This document shows, in pieces, positions 38,924-48,649 of a stretch of 64,000 bases of DNA (within the stretch, counting starts at the first letter, position 1; each line of letters starts with the position of its first letter). A model generated the notes under the pieces. It did no database searches. It was not told where the DNA came from and saw nothing but the letters and a program-made list of their open reading frames with translations. Origin of the DNA: SPDF01 sp963699825 (GTDB lineage: Bacteria; Gemmatimonadota; Gemmatimonadetes; Gemmatimonadales; GWC2-71-9); assembly GCA_963699825.1 (NCBI GenBank), contig CAVOVI010000001.1, positions 496,001 through 560,000 on the forward strand, given 5' to 3'. Both the position numbers and the translations under genes were made by a program.

Positions 38924-41112
38924 TCAGCCGAAGTCGGATACCTGGAGGGGCAGGCGCCTGATACGCTGGCCCGTCAATCGTGCCAGTGCGTTGAGCAGCG
39001 CCGGCGCGAAGCTGTTGACGACCGGCTCGCCGAGTCCGTGCGGACGGGGGTCGTCGCTCGCGACGACATGCGTCTCGATAGCCCGCGGCGTATCGCTGAG
39101 TCGCGCGACGCGGAACGTATTGAAGTTCTGCTCTTGTGCGCGCCCGCCCTCAAAGGTGGTCTCCCCAAGCGCGTTGGAGAGGGACCACAGCACGCCGCTT
39201 TCCGCCTGCTGAGTCACGCCGTCCGTGTCGATGACGACGCCGCAGTCGATCGCGACCACGACGCGCTCGATGGTGAAGGGCCATTGGCCTGCGCCCGCGT
39301 CCGGCCGGCGCGCGACCTCGACGACATGCGCGACGTACGTCTCCGTGTGGAAGACATCGCCGGCAATGCCGCGCGCCCGCCCGGGAAGAAGCGGGAGGCT
39401 CCATCCAGCCCGCTCGGCGGCGGTCTCGAGCACCGCGCGCAGGCGGCGCCGGTCGATCGGCGTCTCGTGCGGCGTGACGCGGGCCGGCACAGCGGGATCT
39501 GAGGCGCCAAGCAGGTCCATCCGCAATGCGAGCGGGTCCACATCGGTCGCGACCGCGATCTCGTCGAGGAAGCACTCGCGTGCGAACACCGACGACGGCG
39601 CAAAGACAGCGCGCCACGGCCCGATCGGCACCGGCGCCTCGACCGCGCGATAGCTGGTCTGGAGCGCAGGGAAGGCGTACGGTTGATCGACGACTCCCCA
39701 CGAGGAGTCGGCCAGGAAGGCCGGATCGGCGAGTTGCGCGGCGGTCGGCTGGCGCCGGGCGTTGTGCGGCGTGGATGCCTTGCGGTGATCCCAGGCGACC
39801 ACACGACCGCGTGCATCCAGCCCGGCCTCGAGCCGATGGGCCGACGCCGCCTGGAAGTACCCGTGCACAAGGTCGTCCTCGCGGGTCCAGACCAGCTGCA
39901 CCGGGGTGTCCACCTGGCGTGCGATCTCGACCGCCTCCATGTCGAAATCCCACCCTAGGCGCCGGCCAAATCCGCCGCCAGCGAGCGTCACGTGGACCGT
40001 CACTGCTTCCCGATCCAGGCCAAGCGCACGGGCCGCGAAGTACTGCACGGCGCCGGGGGTCTGCGTCGGTGACCAGATCTCGCAACGCTCCGCCGTTACA
40101 CGCGCGGTCGCGGTGACCGGCTCGATCGCGCCGTGGGCGGCGAACGGGTATTGATAGGTGGCGTTGAGGCGACGAGCCGCCGTGACGAGTGCGGCGCGCC
40201 CGCCGCCCTCGCGTCGGGTCGTGACACCGGCTTCCTCGGCGGCCTGGAGCAAGTCACGCGCATGCGCGCTGCTCGCGAACGATGCGCCGGGACCATCCTG
40301 CCAGCGCGCCGTGAGCGCACGCCGCCCGGCCACTGCAGCCCAGGTTGAGCGCGCTACGACGGCTACACCGCTCGGGACCGCGAAACAACGGACGACCCCC
40401 TCGATCGCCAACGCCTGTGCGTCGTCGAACGAGGCCACCGTCGCGCCAAACGTCGGCGGTCGCGCGATGACGGCCACGAGCATGCCCGGCAGCCGCACGT
40501 CCAGCCCGTAACGGGCGCGGCCGGTCACGACCGCTGGTCCATCCAGCCGCGGGGTGGGGTGGCCGACCAGCCCGCGCGCCCGCGCGGGCTTGAGCGGCGG
40601 CTCGCTTGGCACCGGCTGGCGCGCGGCCTCTGCGGCGAGCTCGCCGTACGCCGCCGACCGCCCGTCCGGACCCCTCACGCGACCAAGCTCCGTGGTGCAT
40701 CGGGACGGCTCCACGGACCATTGCGCCGCGGCCGCGGCCACCAGCATCGCGCGAGCGGAGGCACCGGCAACGCGGAGCGGGTCCCAGCTGTCCATCATAC
40801 TGGAGCTGCCGCCGGTGCCGAGGTCTGGGTATTCCGGCCCAGGAGACGCCTGTTCGAGCTCGACCCGATCGAGATCGACGTCGAGCTCCTCGGCGAGAAT
40901 CTTGGGCAGCGAGGTGCGGACGCCCTGGCCCATCTCGGTGCGGCCGACTACCAGTACGATCCGGCCGTCCGGCTCGATGCGCACCCAAGCGTTCGGCCGG
41001 AACGTCGTCGCGGCGCCGCGGCGGCGCCAGCGCGGCCGGACCAGCGAAACCCGACCAGCAATCCACCGCCTGCCAGCACGGATGCGATCACGAAGTCCCG
41101 CCGCGTGGTCAT
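38924..41112 (-). CDS. Molybdopterin-binding large subunit, isoquinoline 1-oxidoreductase (IorB) type (one frame break)
   Basis: Catalytic subunit of a xanthine-oxidase-family Mo-hydroxylase; substrate unknown (aldehyde or N-heterocycle). The start at 41112 gives a twin-arginine signal, MTTRRDFVIASVLAGGGLLV, so the enzyme is exported folded, as in IorB relatives. A missing base near 41010-41030 shifts the frame before RPNAWVRIEPDGRIVLVVGR. Mo-cofactor motifs include TEMGQGVRTSLP, GGGFGRRL near 360, GPWRAVFAPS near 480 and GLGEPVVNSFAPAL near the C-terminus. About 729 residues. Overlaps the Fe-S subunit gene (ATGA). Confidence 0.87.
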
Positions 41113-41576
41113 CGGACGTCCTCCTCTTCCGCGGCCCGCCGCACCGCACGGGCGAGGCGAGGATAGGTGCCGCAGCGGCACAGGTGCCCCTCGAGCGCCG
41201 CCGCGATCTCGGCATCGCTCGGACTCGGGGTCCGCGCGAGAAGGCCGACGGTCTCCATGATCAACCCCGCCTGGCAGAAGCCGCACTGCGCGACGTTCTC
41301 GGCGAGCCAGGCGCGCTGCACCGGGTGAGCGCCGTCCGCGGAAAGCCCCTCGATGGTGGTAATGCGCCGGCCCTCGGCCGCGGCAAGCGGCATCAGGCAC
41401 GAAGCGACCGGAGCGCCATCCATCAGGACCGTGCAGGCTCCGCACTGTCCCACGCCGCACCCATACTTGGTTCCCGTGAGCTCGAGGTCGTCCCGCAGCA
41501 CCCACAGCAACGGAGTGTCGGCCGGTGCCTCGACCGATTGCGGTACGCCGTTCACTGTGAGATTGAAACTGGCCAT
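41109..41576 (-). CDS. [2Fe-2S] small subunit of the Mo-hydroxylase (IorA/CoxS type)
   Basis: Electron-transfer partner of the large subunit, 155 residues from the ATG at 41576. The plant-type cluster is bound by CGVGQCGACTVLMDGAPVASC (cysteines near 43, 48, 51 and 63), the second cluster by CGFCQAGLI near 102 and CRCGTYPR near 136. There is no separate FAD subunit, which also fits IorAB-type enzymes that pass electrons to a cytochrome. The small subunit has no signal and is presumably carried out with the large one. Confidence 0.92.
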   Translation of the reverse strand: MASFNLTVNGVPQSVEAPADTPLLWVLRDDLELTGTKYGCGVGQCGACTVLMDGAPVASCLMPLAAAEGRRITTIEGLSADGAHPVQRAWLAENVAQCGFCQAGLIMETVGLLARTPSPSDAEIAAALEGHLCRCGTYPRLARAVRRAAEEEDVR

Positions 41577-41901
41577 GGGTGCCTGCGCGGTGGAGGGGAG
41601 TCCGGCGGCATTGATGCGGCGCCACGGATCGCGAGGCGCAAGCTCGAGTTGAGCCGACACACCCACCGCGATTCGCAAGAGCACGGCCAGTCAGACGTGC
41701 CGGGACTGACCATGGCGGATGTGGTGCACGGGTTCCTCAGAACTACGGCTCCGTCCAGATCCGTGTTTCATCTCGAGGTCGCAGAAGTTGGACCGCACTT
41801 CCGAATCGGCCGCAGTTCTGGCGGGCGCGGAGGGGTGAGGTGACTGCGGGATGGCGCGCAGCCCGCGACCGCCACAACATCATCAGACTCGGCACGACAA
41901 A
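41577..41901. other. Intergenic region upstream of the Mo-hydroxylase
   Basis: 325 bases with no supported gene. It should hold the promoter of the two-gene Mo-hydroxylase operon (minus strand). I see no clear -35/-10 pair. Its distal end carries the tRNA-Leu terminator. Confidence 0.5.
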
Positions 41902-41932
41902 GCCCCCACCGAGCACTTTGCTCGATGGGGGC
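41902..41932 (-). terminator. Terminator of tRNA-Leu
   Basis: Stem of 14 bp, on the minus strand GCCCCCATCGAGCA-AAG-TGCTCGGTGGGGGC with one G-T/A-C mismatch pair, followed by TTTGTCG. It lies 23 bases past the tRNA 3' end. Confidence 0.75.
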
Positions 41933-41954
41933 GAAGTCGTTGTCCTGCTTGTCA

Positions 41955-42037
41955 TGCCCGAGGCGAGAGTCGAACTCGCACGGGGTTGCCCCCGGCGGAT
42001 TTTGAGTCCGCTGCGTCTGCCATTCCGCCACTCGGGC
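41955..42037 (-). tRNA. tRNA-Leu (CAA)
   Basis: On the minus strand it begins GCCCGAGTGGCGGAATGG and ends TCGACTCTCGCCTCGGGCA; acceptor GCCCGAG pairs with CTCGGGC. The anticodon stem-loop is GCGGA-CTCAAAA-TCCGC, anticodon CAA. A long variable arm (GGGGGCAACCCC) is typical of tRNA-Leu. 83 bases; CCA is not encoded. Confidence 0.97.
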
Positions 42038-42094
42038 GCCGAGGGAGGAAGATGGGCAGTCCGCCGCGGAGGCGCAAGAAGCGCGTGAGACGGG

Positions 42095-42607
42095 CTACGG
42101 CTGGACCGCCCCCGTCGCTCCTTGCTGCCGGAACTGCTGCTGCCGCTGCTGACGGATCTCCTCGATGCGCGCCATCAGGCGCTCCCGCATCACCTGGAAC
42201 TGGGCGCGCTGCACCGGCGTGAGATACGTCGCCATCTCCCTGTTCTCGTCCACGAAGCTCTGGGCATAGGCCACCTTCACCTCGAGGAGCCGATCCACCA
42301 GCTTCGCGACGCTGTCTGCATTCGCCGCGATCCCCGGCCGGAGCTGGCCCTGCAGCCCCCGCTTGATGGCCCGCTCCTCCTGCTCCATCGCCCGGCGCTT
42401 CGGCGCGTAGCTGTTGAAGGTCGCCCGAAGCTTGACCGCCTGATCGTCCGTCAGCCCCAGGTTGGCCTGGATCTGCTGCGCGAATCGCTGCTCGATCTGC
42501 TGGCGCATTCGCGCCGCCTGGGGCGACTCATCGCCGTTGCCCTGGGCGTTGAGTGGCGGAACCGCCGCCAGCAACGCGGCCATGAGGAACCACTGTAGTC
42601 GTCGCAT
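42095..42607 (-). CDS. Periplasmic LTXXQ/Spy-CpxP-like protein
   Basis: Exported helical protein of 170 residues. A signal peptide (MRRLQWFLMAALLAAVPPLNAQ) is followed by long Gln/Arg-rich helices with NLGLTDDQAVKLRA (residues 47-60) and ATYLTPVQRAQFQVMRERLM (near 128-147), two LTxxQ-type motifs. Spy and CpxP of this kind sense envelope stress or act as chaperones. It is the third gene of a sigma/anti-sigma operon, its ATG overlapping the anti-sigma stop (TGATG), so it may be a sensor or effector of that system. Confidence 0.82.
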   Translation of the reverse strand: MRRLQWFLMAALLAAVPPLNAQGNGDESPQAARMRQQIEQRFAQQIQANLGLTDDQAVKLRATFNSYAPKRRAMEQEERAIKRGLQGQLRPGIAANADSVAKLVDRLLEVKVAYAQSFVDENREMATYLTPVQRAQFQVMRERLMARIEEIRQQRQQQFRQQGATGAVQP

Positions 42608-43106
42608 CAGATCTCCCAAAGGCGCTGGACCTGCTCGAGTTCCTGGGAATCCAGGTCGTCGAGACTCGGTGTATCAATCGTCGGGGTGTCCGTCCACTGC
42701 GGGGCCATCGATTCGAGCAGCTCGGCGAGCCCCTCCTCGCTGAGCGCGTGCAGACCGGGAACATCGGGCGGACAGCGGGGCCGGGGGGCTGGGCGGCAGG
42801 GAGGCAGGAGTGCTCGCCTTGATGATCAGAAGTGCCGCTGCAGCCACCGCGGCGACGCCGGCGATCCACCTGCGGGCGGGGAACCGCTTCACCACCGGTT
42901 CTGTGCGCAGCCGCAGGAGGACGCGCTCGGCCAGGGCGTCGGCGTCGATCGTCACACCGCTCAGCAAGGGCCGCTCCAGCCGAGACAACCTCCCATTCCG
43001 CGCGGCAATCCGCGCAGTCGGCCAGATGGTGCGCCTCCGCGTCGGTCCAGGAGAGCTCCCCCCTGACCACGCTCGGCATCTTGTCTGACAGTTCCTGACA
43101 GGTCAT
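42607..43106 (-). CDS. Zinc-finger anti-sigma factor (two frame breaks)
   Basis: Membrane anti-sigma factor that would hold the upstream ECF sigma. The N-terminal ZAS motif is HHLADCADC (H-x3-C-x2-C, residues 26-34). One surplus base near 42988 leads into VTIDADALAERVLLRLRTEP and the single membrane helix WIAGVAAVAAAALLIIKAS near residue 95; a second near 42800 leads to the periplasmic end SEEGLAELLESMAPQW and QELEQVQRLWEI. About 165 residues after correction. The ATG overlaps the sigma stop (ATGA). Confidence 0.82.
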
Positions 43107-43651
43107 GGCACCAACTCCTTCAACCGCTTGACCGCATGATGATAGTGCACCCGTGCCGCCCCGGCCGTCGTGCCGAGCGACTTCGCAATCTCGGCGTAGT
43201 CCAGCCCCTGCTGTGCCCGAAGGAGAAAGACCTCTCGTTGGAGCCGGGGCAGGCCGGTCAGCCCCCCCTTGATCCGCTCCGCCGTCTCCTCGGCCACCAT
43301 CTCGTCACCCGGATCACGATGCACCGGCATGTCGTGGTCCTCGATCGACAAGACTACCCTGCCCTTACGCTTCCGGTACGCGTCCTTGAGCAGGTTCGAT
43401 CCGATGCTGAAGAGCCAGCTCCGGAAGGAGGACTCCTGCCGCCACCCGTCGAGGCCGCGGAAGGCCTTGAAGAACGCCTCCTGCGTCAGGTCCTCCACCT
43501 CGCTGGGCCCCGCCCCCGCCCCGCTCAAGAACCTGGCGAGGGCCGACGCGTGCCGCCGGACCAGGTCGGTGGCCGCCTGCTCGCTTCCCCCCCGCCACGC
43601 CGTTGCGAGGGCGGCATCGGATGGCCCGTCGAGCCCGGTCAAGGTTGGCAT
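43103..43651 (-). CDS. ECF RNA polymerase sigma factor
   Basis: Extracytoplasmic-function sigma of 182 residues. Region 2 has EDLTQEAFFKAFRGLDGWR and SSFRSWLFSIGSNLLKDAYR (residues 53-92); region 4 has LPRLQREVFLLRAQQGLDYA and EIAKSLGTTAGAARVHYHHA (134-173), a helix-turn-helix. Downstream anti-sigma and LTXXQ-type genes complete a likely envelope-stress regulon. It is divergent from the TetR gene. Confidence 0.92.
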   Translation of the reverse strand: MPTLTGLDGPSDAALATAWRGGSEQAATDLVRRHASALARFLSGAGAGPSEVEDLTQEAFFKAFRGLDGWRQESSFRSWLFSIGSNLLKDAYRKRKGRVVLSIEDHDMPVHRDPGDEMVAEETAERIKGGLTGLPRLQREVFLLRAQQGLDYAEIAKSLGTTAGAARVHYHHAVKRLKELVP

Positions 43652-43691
43652 TCAGTGGGCATAGACGCCGCAATTCACCCGGTGTTAAGCG

Positions 43692-43719
43692 TTGACCCGA
43701 CCCATTAAGTCGGATAACT
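43692..43719 (+). promoter_or_regulatory. Promoter of the TetR/CoA-degradation operon
   Basis: TTGACC (43692-43697) and ATAACT (43714-43719) separated by 16 bp; GATAAC one base earlier is an alternative -10. The TetR-type palindrome lies 5 bases downstream. Confidence 0.55.
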
Positions 43720-43724
43720 TCCTT

Positions 43725-43738
43725 CGAACGATCGTTCG
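43725..43738. promoter_or_regulatory. TetR-type operator palindrome
   Basis: Perfect 14-bp palindrome CGAACGATCGTTCG, between the -10 box and the TetR start codon, 8 bases before the ATG. This is the classic form of operators bound by FadR/PaaR-like TetR repressors, so autoregulation of the operon is likely. Confidence 0.75.
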
Positions 43739-43746
43739 GACGGTAC

Positions 43747-44352
43747 ATGCAGCCCTATGACCAGCGCCTGGAGGCTCTCCTCGCCGCGGCCGCAAAGACT
43801 TTTGCGGAACGGGGTTACCACGCTACGTCCATGCGGGACCTGGCCCGGACCAGCGGATTCAGCCTCGCCGGGATGTATCATTATGTGGAGAGCAAGCAGG
43901 CCCTGCTCTTCCAGATCCAGGAGCGCTGCTTCACGCGGGTGCTCGAGGGTGCCCGCGAGGCGGTCGACACCGCCACGGAACCAGAGGCCCGGCTCCGCGC
44001 GTTCATACTACACCATGTCACCTTCTTCGCCGCACATATGGACGAGATGAAGGTCCTCGCCCACGAAGAGGCGGAACTCACCGGCACGATGCGGGCCCAG
44101 ATCCGCCGGCGCAAGAAGGAATATGTCGGGTTGCTCGAGCAACTCCTGAGCGACGTCCCCGACACCCACGCCGACGCACGCATTGCGGCCTACGCGCTCT
44201 TCGGCATGATGAACTGGATCTACACCTGGTATCACCCTGCGGGCCCCACCTCACCAGCCACGCTGGCCGAGGAACTGGCCTCGCTCTTCCTGAACGGCTA
44301 CATCGCTGCTCACCACGCGACCCCGCGACTGGTCGCCACGCTCGGAGGATGA
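43747..44352 (+). CDS. TetR-family transcriptional repressor
   Basis: Likely ligand-responsive repressor of the following operon; acyl-CoA is the probable effector by analogy with FadR/PaaR. The N-terminal HTH is TFAERGYHATSMRDLARTSG (residues 18-37) and FSLAGMYHYVESKQALL; the C-terminal half is helical (HHVTFFAAHMDEMKVLAHEE), typical of TetR_C domains of fatty-acid regulators. 201 residues. The stop lies 4 bases before the next start and a perfect operator precedes the gene. Confidence 0.9.
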   Translation: MQPYDQRLEALLAAAAKTFAERGYHATSMRDLARTSGFSLAGMYHYVESKQALLFQIQERCFTRVLEGAREAVDTATEPEARLRAFILHHVTFFAAHMDEMKVLAHEEAELTGTMRAQIRRRKKEYVGLLEQLLSDVPDTHADARIAAYALFGMMNWIYTWYHPAGPTSPATLAEELASLFLNGYIAAHHATPRLVATLGG

Positions 44353-44356
44353 CCCC

Positions 44357-45190
44357 TTGACCGCTACCCTGACCTCCCCACGCCCAGGCGCCCCGGCGCC
44401 CACCGACAAGGTCCTTGTCAACTACGAGGTGAAGGACGGCCTCGCCATCATCACGCTCAACGACCCCCCGGCCAACACCTATACATACGAGATGTTCCGG
44501 CAGATGGACGCCGCCATTCTCGATGCGCGCATGGCCGACGAGGTGCATGTCATCGTCATTCGCGGCCACGGCGAGAAGTTCTTCTCGGCCGGCGCCAACA
44601 TCTCGATGCTGAACAACGTCACCCCCCGCTTCAAGTACTTCTTCTGCCTCCATGCCAACGAGACGCTCAGCCGCCTCGAGCAGACCCCGAAGCTGACCAT
44701 CGCGGCCCTCAACGGACACACCGTCGGCGGCGGGCTCGAAATCGCCATGGCCTGCGACATCCGGATCGCCTGTCGGAACGCCGGCAAGATCGGGCTCCCC
44801 GAGGTGAACCTCGGCGTGCTGCCGGGAACCGGCGGGACGCAGCGCCTCTGCCGGCTCATCGGCAAGTCCAGGTCGATCGAGTTCATGGTGACCGGCGAGA
44901 CCTTCTCGTTCGAGAAGGCCGAGGAGATCGGCCTGGTGAATCATGTCTTCGAGAAGGATGGCTACTGGGACCAGGTGCTGATGTACGCCAAGCAGTTCTG
45001 CCCGCCCAACAAGGCGGCCCGCGCCGTGGGCGCCATCAAGCGGAGCGTGCAGTCGGGCATGGACCTCCCCTTCGAGAGCGCGCTGACGCTCGAGCGGGAA
45101 CTGCAGCAGCAGCTCTTCGCGTCGTCGGACGCCAAGGAGGGCCTCGCCGCCTACGTCGAGAAGCGGATGCCCAACTTCGAGGCCAAGTAA
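44357..45190 (+). CDS. Enoyl-CoA hydratase/isomerase family protein
   Basis: Crotonase-fold enzyme, probably hydrating a 2,3-unsaturated acyl-CoA. Oxyanion-hole segments are FFSAGANISML near residue 75 and GHTVGGGLEIAMACD near 117; the catalytic Glu is expected in PEVNLGVLPGTGGTQRL near 147. TTG start, preceded by GGAGG eight bases away; 277 residues. It opens the operon just after tetR, with the aldehyde dehydrogenase 3 bases on. The exact substrate cannot be told. Confidence 0.88.
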   Translation: MTATLTSPRPGAPAPTDKVLVNYEVKDGLAIITLNDPPANTYTYEMFRQMDAAILDARMADEVHVIVIRGHGEKFFSAGANISMLNNVTPRFKYFFCLHANETLSRLEQTPKLTIAALNGHTVGGGLEIAMACDIRIACRNAGKIGLPEVNLGVLPGTGGTQRLCRLIGKSRSIEFMVTGETFSFEKAEEIGLVNHVFEKDGYWDQVLMYAKQFCPPNKAARAVGAIKRSVQSGMDLPFESALTLERELQQQLFASSDAKEGLAAYVEKRMPNFEAK

Positions 45191-45193
45191 CCG

Positions 45194-46623
45194 GTGCAGA
45201 CTGACCTCTTCATCAACAACGCCTGGACCCCGGCCGCGAGCGGCCGGCGGTTCGACGTGATCAATCCCGCCACCGAGGACGTGCTGGTCTCGGTGGCGGA
45301 GGGAGACGCCGCCGACATCGACCAGGCGGTGGCGGCCGCACGCGCCTGCTTCGAATCGGCGGAGTGGCGTGGGCTCTCGGCTCGCAAGCGGGGCGCCATC
45401 CTCTACCGCGCCGCGGAGCTGCTGGCCAGCCGCCTCCCCGAGATGGCCGAACTCGAGACGCGCCAGAACGGGAAGCCGCTCTTCGAGTCGAAGATCGACG
45501 TCTCCTCGACGGTCGAAACCCTGCGCTACTACGCCGGATGGTGTGACAAGTTCGGCGGCGAGACGGTGCCGGTCGACGGCAACTTCCTGACGTACATCCG
45601 CCACGAGCCGGTCGGCGTGGTCGGCGCCATCGTGCCGTGGAATTTCCCGTTGAACATCGCCGGCTGGAAGTTTGCCCCGGCGCTGGCGGCGGGATGCACC
45701 GTCGTCCTCAAGCCCGCCTCCGAGACGCCGATGACGGCGCTGCTGATGGCGGAGATCTTTGCGGACGCGGGCCTCCCCGCCGGCGCGTTCAACGTCGTGC
45801 CCGGGCACGGTTCCACCGCCGGTTCGGCGCTGGTCCGTCACCCCGGCGTGGACAAGATCTCCTTCACCGGCTCCACCGGCGTCGGCCAGCGGATCATGCA
45901 GGAAGCGGCGGACAGCGTGAAGCGGTTGACGCTCGAGCTCGGCGGCAAGAGCCCGAACATCATCTTCGACGACGCCGACATCGCTGCCGCGGTGCGCGGC
46001 GCGCAGACCGGCATCTTCTACGGCAAGGGCGAGGTGTGCGCCGCCGGCAGCCGCCTGCTGGTCGATCGCAAGGTGAAGGACCAGGTCGTCGAGCAACTGG
46101 CGGAGCGCTGCAAGAAGCTCGTCCCCGGCGACCCCTTCGACAAGAAGACCCGTCTCGGCGCCATCGTCTCGAAGCAGCAGCAGGAGAGCGTGCTCAAGTA
46201 CATCGCGACGGGCAAGTCAGAGGGCGGGACGATCGTGGCCGGTGGCAACGCGGCCACCGTGAACGGCAAGGGATATTTCGTGGAAGCGACGGTCTTCGAC
46301 GGCGTCACGCCTGAGATGACTATCGCGCGCGAGGAGATCTTCGGCCCCGTGCTCGCCGTGCTGGGCTTCGACGACGAGGAGGAGGCGATCGCCCTGGCCA
46401 ACCAGTCGATGTACGGGCTGGCCGCCGGGGTCTGGAGCCGCGACATCGGCCGTGCGCACCGGGTGGCGCACGCCATTCGCGCCGGCACCGTCTGGGTCAA
46501 CACCTACAACATGTACGATCCGGCCGCCCCCTTCGGCGGGTACAAGCAGTCGGGCTTCGGCCGGGATCTCGGGCGGACGGCTCTCGAGGGATACACCGAG
46601 ACCAAGTCGGTCTGGATCGCGCT

Positions 46624-46627
<4 letters not shown>
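45194..46627 (+). CDS. NAD(P)-dependent aldehyde dehydrogenase
   Basis: Oxidises an aldehyde to a carboxylate; within this operon a CoA-linked semialdehyde is likely. Rossmann-fold region VGAIVPWNFPLNI near residue 142, catalytic Glu in LELGGKSPNI near 248 and the nucleophile cysteine in GEVCAAGSR near 282. Motifs EEIFGPVLAVL and FGGYKQSGFGRDLG complete the class. GTG start; 477 residues; the stop overlaps the thiolase start (GTGA). PaaZ and BoxD do this step in known aerobic pathways; this protein lacks the hydratase half of PaaZ. Confidence 0.92.
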
Positions 46628-47818
<1,191 letters not shown>

Positions 47819-47826
47819 GGACCGAG

Positions 47827-48642
47827 GTGACGGCTGAGATGCAGGAGACGATGGTCAGAAGCGCGGTGCTCACACGGATCGAGCACGGGGTCGGAACCAT
47901 CACGCTGGATCGGCCCGATCGCCTGAACGCGTTCGACGTCGAGATGCTCCTCGAACTCGACACCGCCGTGCGGGCGATGATCGACAACGAATCCGTCCGC
48001 GCCATCGTGCTGACAGGCAACGGCCGGGGGTTTTGCGCCGGCGCCGATCTCGACCGGCTGACAGGGCCCTCCGGCGAGGTTCGCGAGGCGGAGGCGATGG
48101 AACTGGTCCGGCTCGGCTCGGAAGTGGTGCAGCTGCTGCACCGGGCCCCCAAACCGGTCCTGGCGAGCCTGAACGGGCCTGCCGCGGGTGGTGGAGTCGG
48201 GCTGGCCCTGGCCTGCGATCTTCGGATCGCCGCCGCGAGTTCGTCGCTGGGCCTGGTGTTTCACCGCCTCGGGCTGCACCCCGACTTCGGGACCAGCTGG
48301 TTCGTTACCCGCCTGGCGGGAGCGGCGGCCGCCCTCGAGCTCTTCTGGACGCCGCGAATGCTGTCGGCGGAACGGTCCCATGAGCTCGGCCTGGTCAATC
48401 GGGTGGTCCTGGACGACCACCTGGAGCATGAGACGGTGGCCTGGGCCCGCCGGCTGGCGGCCCTCCCGCCGATCGCCGTACGCCTGGCAAAGCGCGCGGT
48501 GCGTGAAGCAGAATCGACGACCCTCGCCGAATCACTGGTGATCGAGGCGCGTCATTGCCAACAATGTTTTCGCAGCGCGGACGCCGCCGAGGGACTGGCA
48601 GCCTACCGCGACAAACGAGTTCCAGAATTCCACGGACGGTGA
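47827..48642 (+). CDS. Enoyl-CoA hydratase/isomerase, PaaG-like
   Basis: Crotonase-family protein of 271 residues, GTG start. Oxyanion-hole segments GFCAGADLDRLTG near residue 68 and GPAAGGGVGLALACD near 118; the region LGLVFHRLGLHPDFGTSWFV resembles PaaG (ring 1,2-epoxyphenylacetyl-CoA isomerase), where an Asp in this loop is catalytic. With the BoxB/PaaA-like oxygenase next door, an epoxide isomerase role is plausible but unproven. Confidence 0.85.
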   Translation: MTAEMQETMVRSAVLTRIEHGVGTITLDRPDRLNAFDVEMLLELDTAVRAMIDNESVRAIVLTGNGRGFCAGADLDRLTGPSGEVREAEAMELVRLGSEVVQLLHRAPKPVLASLNGPAAGGGVGLALACDLRIAAASSSLGLVFHRLGLHPDFGTSWFVTRLAGAAAALELFWTPRMLSAERSHELGLVNRVVLDDHLEHETVAWARRLAALPPIAVRLAKRAVREAESTTLAESLVIEARHCQQCFRSADAAEGLAAYRDKRVPEFHGR

Positions 48643-48649
48643 GGACGAC

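Noticed and set aside
38924..41576. Xanthine dehydrogenase or CO dehydrogenase
   Set aside because: The twin-arginine signal, the two-subunit form without a FAD subunit and the motif order fit isoquinoline-oxidoreductase-like enzymes better; CoxM and the active-site loop of CoxL were not seen.
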